From assembly GCA_001798455.1 (NCBI GenBank), contig MGSI01000068.1:1-8276 (forward strand): 8,276 nucleotides of DNA. The letters run 5' to 3'. The translations under genes were made by a program, and so were the position numbers. Below the pieces are notes generated by a model that did not search any database, was not told where the DNA came from, and saw nothing but the letters and a program-made list of their open reading frames with translations. The number at the start of each line of letters is the position of its first letter. The stretch's first letter is position 1. The stretch comes from Deltaproteobacteria bacterium RIFCSPLOWO2_02_FULL_57_26. GTDB lineage: Bacteria > Desulfobacterota > Binatia > UBA9968. Positions 5,391 to 8,276 of the stretch are shown here, piece by piece.

Positions 5391-6569
5391 ATGACGATCG
5401 CGACGATCGAAGAGGCGATTGAGGATATCCGCCGGGGCCGGATGGTCATCCTGATGGATGACAAGAACCGGGAGAACGAGGGCGACCTATGCATGGCGGC
5501 GGAAAAGGTGACCCCCGAGGCGATCAATTTTATGGCCCGTTTCGGTCGGGGCCTGATCTGCCTCACGTTGACCGAGGAAAAGGTGAAGCAACTCGGCCTC
5601 TCCATGATGGTCACGGAGAACACCTCTCCTTTCGGCACGGCCTTTACCGTTTCCATCGATGCGGCCGAAAATATCACGACGGGAATTTCGGCTGCCGATC
5701 GCGCGCAGACGGTCCTCGTGGCGATCGCCGATGACGCGGTGGCCGAGGACCTGGTCACCCCCGGACACCTCTTTCCCCTGCGCGCCAGAAAAGGGGGCGT
5801 CCTGGTCCGCACGGGTCAGACCGAGGGTTCTGTGGATCTGGCGCGGCTGGCCGGGCTTAAGCCGGCCGGGGTGATCTGCGAGGTGATGAAAGACGATGGC
5901 ACCATGGCACGGCTCCCCGATCTGGAGAAATTCGCCGCCAAGCACGCTCTGAAGCTCGTCACGATCGCCGATCTCGTCGAGTACCGGTTGCGCTATGACT
6001 GCCTGGTTTACCGGGTCGCGTCGGCGCGCCTCCCCACGCGCTATGGCGGGGAGTTTCAGGCGGTGGTCTACAACAGCCATGTCGATCAAAGCGAACATTT
6101 GGCCCTCATCAAGGGGAACGTCTCTCCCCACGAGGAGACTTTGGTTCGCGTGCATTCCAAATATGTCCCCGGGGACGTCTTCGGGTTCGAGTTTCTCAAC
6201 ACCGGTGCTGTGATTCATCGCTCCATGGAGATGATTGCTAAGGAAGGGAAAGGCGTCATCCTTTACCTGCAGACCGAGACCAAAGGGCTCAATCCCGGGT
6301 TTCCCACCTATCCCCGAGTGGATGGCAAGAAAAAGCGGGACATGAACCCGTCCTTCGTCTACCGGTCAGAATTCAGAGAATACGGGATCGGGGCGCAGAT
6401 CCTGCGGGATTTGGGCGTGAGAAAAATGCGCCTCATCACCAACAACCGCAAGAACCTCGTGGGGCTATCGGGTTACGGCCTGGAGGTCACTGCCAACGTG
6501 CCTTTCCCCTTGGAGCTGCCCTATGGTAAAGAAGCCGGAAAAAGGCAAAAAAGAAGGCTGAAGGCCTAA
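5391..6569 (+). CDS. RibBX-like protein: 3,4-dihydroxy-2-butanone-4-phosphate synthase fused to a degenerate GTP cyclohydrolase II domain
   Basis: The 392-residue protein has two domains. Residues 1-200 are RibB-like, the enzyme turning ribulose 5-phosphate into 3,4-dihydroxy-2-butanone 4-phosphate and formate for riboflavin synthesis: DDKNRENEGDL (23-33), TTGISAADRA (96-105), GHLFPLRA (125-132) and DDGTMAR (168-174) are present. The GHTEA motif reads GQTEG, putting Gln143 at the expected Mg-ligand histidine (E. coli His153). Residues 215-375 align with RibA (VRVHS, GDVFGF, EGKGVILYL, LITNN), but the three zinc cysteines are Tyr258, Leu269 and Thr271, and the RQEGRxIGL loop is lost. GTP cyclohydrolase activity is therefore unlikely. 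This resembles the RibBX variant described from Shewanella, in which the second domain lacks that activity. A separate ribA would be needed elsewhere. An FmdB gene follows 15 bases on. RibB-domain catalysis is probable but not certain given Gln143. Confidence 0.88.
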   Translation: MTIATIEEAIEDIRRGRMVILMDDKNRENEGDLCMAAEKVTPEAINFMARFGRGLICLTLTEEKVKQLGLSMMVTENTSPFGTAFTVSIDAAENITTGISAADRAQTVLVAIADDAVAEDLVTPGHLFPLRARKGGVLVRTGQTEGSVDLARLAGLKPAGVICEVMKDDGTMARLPDLEKFAAKHALKLVTIADLVEYRLRYDCLVYRVASARLPTRYGGEFQAVVYNSHVDQSEHLALIKGNVSPHEETLVRVHSKYVPGDVFGFEFLNTGAVIHRSMEMIAKEGKGVILYLQTETKGLNPGFPTYPRVDGKKKRDMNPSFVYRSEFREYGIGAQILRDLGVRKMRLITNNRKNLVGLSGYGLEVTANVPFPLELPYGKEAGKRQKRRLKA

Positions 6570-6584
6570 GCGAAGGAAGAGACC

Positions 6585-6794
6585 ATGCCCATTTACGAAT
6601 TTAGTTGCCGCCGTTGCCATCACAGTTTTGAAGAACTCGTCCGCTCGGCAGGAGAGGTTGTCGCCTGTCCCGAGTGCGCCAGCCCGGAAGTGCAAAGGGA
6701 ACTTTCTGTTTTTAGTTCTCCTGGGAGCGGTGGGGAGAAGGCAGCAGCTGGAGGCGGGTGTGGCTGTACGGCGGGCACCTGCGCGTGCCACTAG
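6585..6794 (+). CDS. FmdB-family putative regulatory zinc-ribbon protein
   Basis: This 69-residue protein opens with MPIYEFSCRRCHHSFEEL, the hallmark of FmdB-type zinc ribbons. Two CxxC pairs, C8/C11 and C28/C31, should bind one zinc. After a Ser/Gly/Ala linker the tail is Cys-rich, with C59, C61, C66, C68 and a terminal His69, in the pattern CGCTAGTCACH; this could hold a second metal and is common in some family members. The founding member was linked to regulation of a Methylophilus amidase/porin operon; most members have no tested role. Start ATG 6585 follows AAGGAAGAG (6573-6581) and lies 15 bases after the RibB-like stop, so the two are probably one transcript. The hairpin terminator follows 22 bases later. 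Confidence 0.88.
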   Translation: MPIYEFSCRRCHHSFEELVRSAGEVVACPECASPEVQRELSVFSSPGSGGEKAAAGGGCGCTAGTCACH

Positions 6795-6816
6795 AGGCTT
6801 AGCGATGAAGGATAAA

Positions 6817-6853
6817 GGATGAGGGATGAGAAAGGTTCATCCTTCATCCTTTT
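6817..6853. terminator. Strong, probably bidirectional intrinsic terminator between convergent genes
   Basis: The arms GGATGAGGGATGAG (6817-6830) and TTCATCCTTCATCC (6836-6849) form a 14-base-pair stem with two G-U pairs and a 5-base loop, followed by TTTT (6850-6853). AAA at 6814-6816 extends the stem against the T-run and supplies a short T-run on the minus strand. The site sits between the fmdB-like stop (6794) and the convergent gene's stop (6858), where a two-way terminator is expected. Confidence 0.8.
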
Positions 6854-6857
6854 GCCC

Positions 6858-7385
6858 TCACTCTTGAGTGTGCGGCGGGTTTAAGTAGCGGGAAAGCGCT
6901 CCCCGAAGCCTCTTGAGCGCCTCGTCGACGTTGGAAAAGAGCCTCTCCTCAATCAGCTCGCCTCCCAACCAGTAATCCAGCGACGGGGCGTCGGTAAAGT
7001 TGATATCCAGCAGCCTCTCCCCGGCCGGTTCGCCTGTAATCAAGACCCTAAGCGAATATCCCGCATCGATCAGCAAGCCACGTGCGCTGGGCGGGAGTTG
7101 AAGCGAGCCCTTGATCTTGTTCAGCCGCTTGACCGGATAGGTCCCCACACCCAACGAGTGGTAAACCCATTCTCCTGGCTTTAGCGAGACATCGCGCAAT
7201 AGGCGCGTATTGATATCGACGACGTTTCGTAAAGCCTGCTCCTGGTGGTAATCTTTCAATAAGCCATAGACCCATTTTTCGATGATCCCGGCGCCGAGCC
7301 CGGTGTGCTTCTCCCGCTCCTTAACCGGACCCCGATCAATCCACCACTTGACCTCTTCGACCGGCCTGTCTTTTTCCTCCGCCAT
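6858..7385 (-). CDS. Uncharacterised 175-residue soluble protein
   Basis: I do not recognise this protein. It begins MAEEKDRPVEEVKWWIDRG, is rich in charged residues, and shows no signal peptide, membrane helix, cysteine motif or nucleotide-binding loop. An amphipathic helical N-terminal half (to about residue 60) leads to a mixed alpha/beta-looking middle (GEWVYHSLGVGTYPVKR; ARGLLIDAGYSLRVLI) and a helical C-terminus (SNVDEALKRLRGALSRYL). Start ATG 7385 is chosen because AAAGGAAG lies just upstream. The frame stays open to a GTG at 7481, but those extra 32 codons read through short intergenic repeats and look non-coding. It ends beside the shared terminator, convergent with the fmdB-like gene, and is about 200 bases downstream of the molybdenum subunit gene on the same strand. 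Function unknown. Confidence 0.7.
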   Translation of the reverse strand: MAEEKDRPVEEVKWWIDRGPVKEREKHTGLGAGIIEKWVYGLLKDYHQEQALRNVVDINTRLLRDVSLKPGEWVYHSLGVGTYPVKRLNKIKGSLQLPPSARGLLIDAGYSLRVLITGEPAGERLLDINFTDAPSLDYWLGGELIEERLFSNVDEALKRLRGALSRYLNPPHTQE

Positions 7386-7387
7386 GA

Positions 7388-7395
7388 CTTCCTTT
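7388..7395 (-). promoter_or_regulatory. Ribosome binding site fixing the start at 7385
   Basis: Read on the minus strand, AAAGGAAG ends two bases before the ATG at 7385, with the AAAGG core 5 bases away. No comparable site precedes the in-frame GTG at 7481. Confidence 0.6.
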
Positions 7396-7419
7396 CCACC
7401 TAAAACTATGACCCCACCG

Positions 7420-7454
7420 GTGAGCAGTGAGACAGTGAGCAGTGAGCAAGTGAC
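7420..7454. repeat. Short tandem GTGAGCA-type repeats
   Basis: The 12-base word GTGAGCAGTGAG occurs at 7420-7431 and again at 7435-7446, each itself made of two GTGAG units, and a looser AAGTGAC follows. AGTGAGC (7441-7447) can also pair with GCTCACT (7476-7482) to form a hairpin. It lies upstream of the 7385 start. It resembles low-complexity intergenic repeats more than a regulator site. Confidence 0.5.
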
Positions 7455-7487
7455 GCTAATCTCAGTCGACTCACGGCTCACTCCTCG

Positions 7488-7556
7488 CTAGATTTTGAAC
7501 TCCTCGAGCGTGCTGGGTGCAAAAAGGCTTTCCAGATCGAGCGGTTTTCTGATCAA
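7488..7556 (-). other. Possible coding remnant or small ORF of 22 codons
   Basis: On the minus strand, a frame from TTG 7556 to TAG 7488 reads LIRKPLDLESLFAPSTLEEF and two more residues, which looks protein-like. A nearby ATG (7567) reads MSKA then stops in another frame; a one-base shift would join it to this frame. The APSTLEE word recalls the N-terminus of FAD-binding subunits of molybdenum hydroxylases, whose large-subunit gene ends 29 bases upstream (on this strand). So it could be a decayed or truncated subunit gene. This is a weak by-eye resemblance. Confidence 0.2.
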
Positions 7557-7585
7557 GCCTTGCTCATTTTTCTTGCGCCTTGCCC

Positions 7586-8276
7586 CTAAGACTGCTTCTT
7601 TTTTCCCTGAATAGCTTTCCAAACTTTCTCGGGCGTGAGAGGCAGATCATAGATGCGGACGCCGATGGCGTCGTAGATGGCGTTCGCGTAGCAGCCCATA
7701 GTGGGAAGCGTGGCCCCTTCCCCCACTTCTTTGACCCCCCACGGACCGGCGGGCTCATAGCTGTCCACCAGCTCTGAGATCACCTGGGGCACGTCCAACG
7801 CTGTCGGCACTCGGTACTCGCCCAGATTGGCGTTGAGCGGTTTGCCCTTGTCGTCGAACACGACTTCCTCGTACATCGCCTCGCCCATGCCCATGAACAG
7901 AGCGCCCTCGACCTGCGCGTGCAGGAGGTCCGGATTGATCACCGTGCCGCAGTCGTGCACGTCCCACACGTTGGTGACCATCACCTGGCCGGTTTCCTCG
8001 TCGACCTCCACTTGGCTGATCTGGGCGGCAAAGCTGTAGGCCGGGGATGTGCCGACAGCCGCTCCCTTGAACTTGCCCCCAAGCTTTGGCGGGGTGTAAC
8101 TCCCTCTGCCCATCAACGGTCCCTTGCGAATGAAGAACTCGTTGGCAACAGTCTCGAAGGGCATCATCTTTTCCGGGCTGCCCTTGACGAAGACGACGCG
8201 CCGATCGATGTCCAGGTCCGCCACGTTGGCCTCGAGCAATTCGGCCGCCAGCTCGATGATTTGACGCCTGACCTCC
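7586..8276 (-). CDS. Xanthine oxidase/4-hydroxybenzoyl-CoA reductase-type molybdopterin-binding subunit, C-terminal part, truncated by window edge
   Basis: The frame is open from the right edge, showing 229 residues of what should be a 700-800-residue subunit. It matches the second molybdopterin domain of the xanthine oxidase family: the YTPPKLGGKFKGAAVGTSPAY stretch, VEVDEETGQV, WDVHDCGTVINPDLLHAQVEGA with MGMGEAMYEE, GEYRVPTALDVP, and GPWGVKEVGEGATLPT near the C-terminus. The Glu of KEVGEG (about residue 186 of the visible part) corresponds to the catalytic Glu that activates the Mo-OH/substrate (bovine Glu1261). Such subunits hydroxylate purines, aldehydes or aromatic rings, or in 4-hydroxybenzoyl-CoA reductase remove a ring hydroxyl, working with FeS and FAD subunits. 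KEVGEG and the neighbouring pattern lean toward the latter group, but the substrate cannot be set. No intact FAD or FeS subunit gene follows it here. TTG 8239 is only an internal codon. Confidence 0.9.
   Translation of the reverse strand, partial: EVRRQIIELAAELLEANVADLDIDRRVVFVKGSPEKMMPFETVANEFFIRKGPLMGRGSYTPPKLGGKFKGAAVGTSPAYSFAAQISQVEVDEETGQVMVTNVWDVHDCGTVINPDLLHAQVEGALFMGMGEAMYEEVVFDDKGKPLNANLGEYRVPTALDVPQVISELVDSYEPAGPWGVKEVGEGATLPTMGCYANAIYDAIGVRIYDLPLTPEKVWKAIQGKKKQS

Noticed and set aside
5487..6218. A 243-codon minus-strand frame opposite the RibB-like gene
   Set aside because: It is a GC-rich shadow of a clearly recognised plus-strand enzyme; its translation shows no family motif.
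7420..7454. A CRISPR-like repeat array
   Set aside because: The units are only 7-12 bases with no spacers and no cas genes nearby.
7386..7481. A longer start (GTG 7481) for the 175-residue protein
   Set aside because: The extra codons read through tandem GTGAGCA-type repeats, and a good ribosome site lies just before ATG 7385.

Overview
The window is ordinary-looking bacterial chromosome of moderately high GC from a Gram-negative bacterium: it encodes an outer-membrane beta-barrel porin with a signal peptide and a C-terminal phenylalanine, and an ArnT/PMT-type membrane glycosyltransferase. I see no phage, transposon, CRISPR, tRNA or rRNA signature. The gene content (glnK-amtB-porin, a RibBX-like riboflavin protein, an FmdB zinc ribbon and a xanthine-oxidase-family molybdenum subunit) would fit an uncultivated lineage such as Desulfobacterota, Nitrospirota or Methylomirabilota (NC10). 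That placement is inference only; nothing here fixes the phylum.

Layout. Bases 1-3098 (+) form a nitrogen-acquisition unit: the tail of a PII signalling protein, an AmtB ammonium channel with twin histidines, a possible 13-codon arginine-rich leader peptide with a hairpin, and a BBP2/OmpL-like porin. The unit ends at a hairpin terminator (3128-3172). Bases 3099-3343 hold no gene apart from that terminator and a weak candidate promoter. Bases 3344-5313 (+) encode a four-helix membrane protein whose stop codon overlaps the start of a GT-C (PMT/ArnT-like) glycosyltransferase. After a 77-base gap come a RibB fused to a degenerate RibA domain (5391-6569) and, 15 bases later, a small FmdB-type zinc ribbon (6585-6794). 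A strong hairpin (6817-6853) separates this strand from the convergent minus-strand genes.

On the minus strand are an unrecognised 175-residue soluble protein (6858-7385), a roughly 200-base gap with short repeats and a possible coding remnant, and the C-terminal part of a xanthine oxidase/4-hydroxybenzoyl-CoA reductase-type molybdopterin subunit that runs off the right edge.

How the genes work together. PII would gate AmtB according to cell nitrogen status, and the porin plausibly passes ammonium or another small nitrogen source across the outer membrane. The observations most worth a second look are the RibA-like domain without zinc cysteines joined to a RibB domain with a His-to-Gln change at an expected metal position, the arginine-rich leader between amtB and the porin, and the Asp-to-Val change in the glycosyltransferase's first-loop motif. 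I found no clear evidence of a wholly new multi-gene system.
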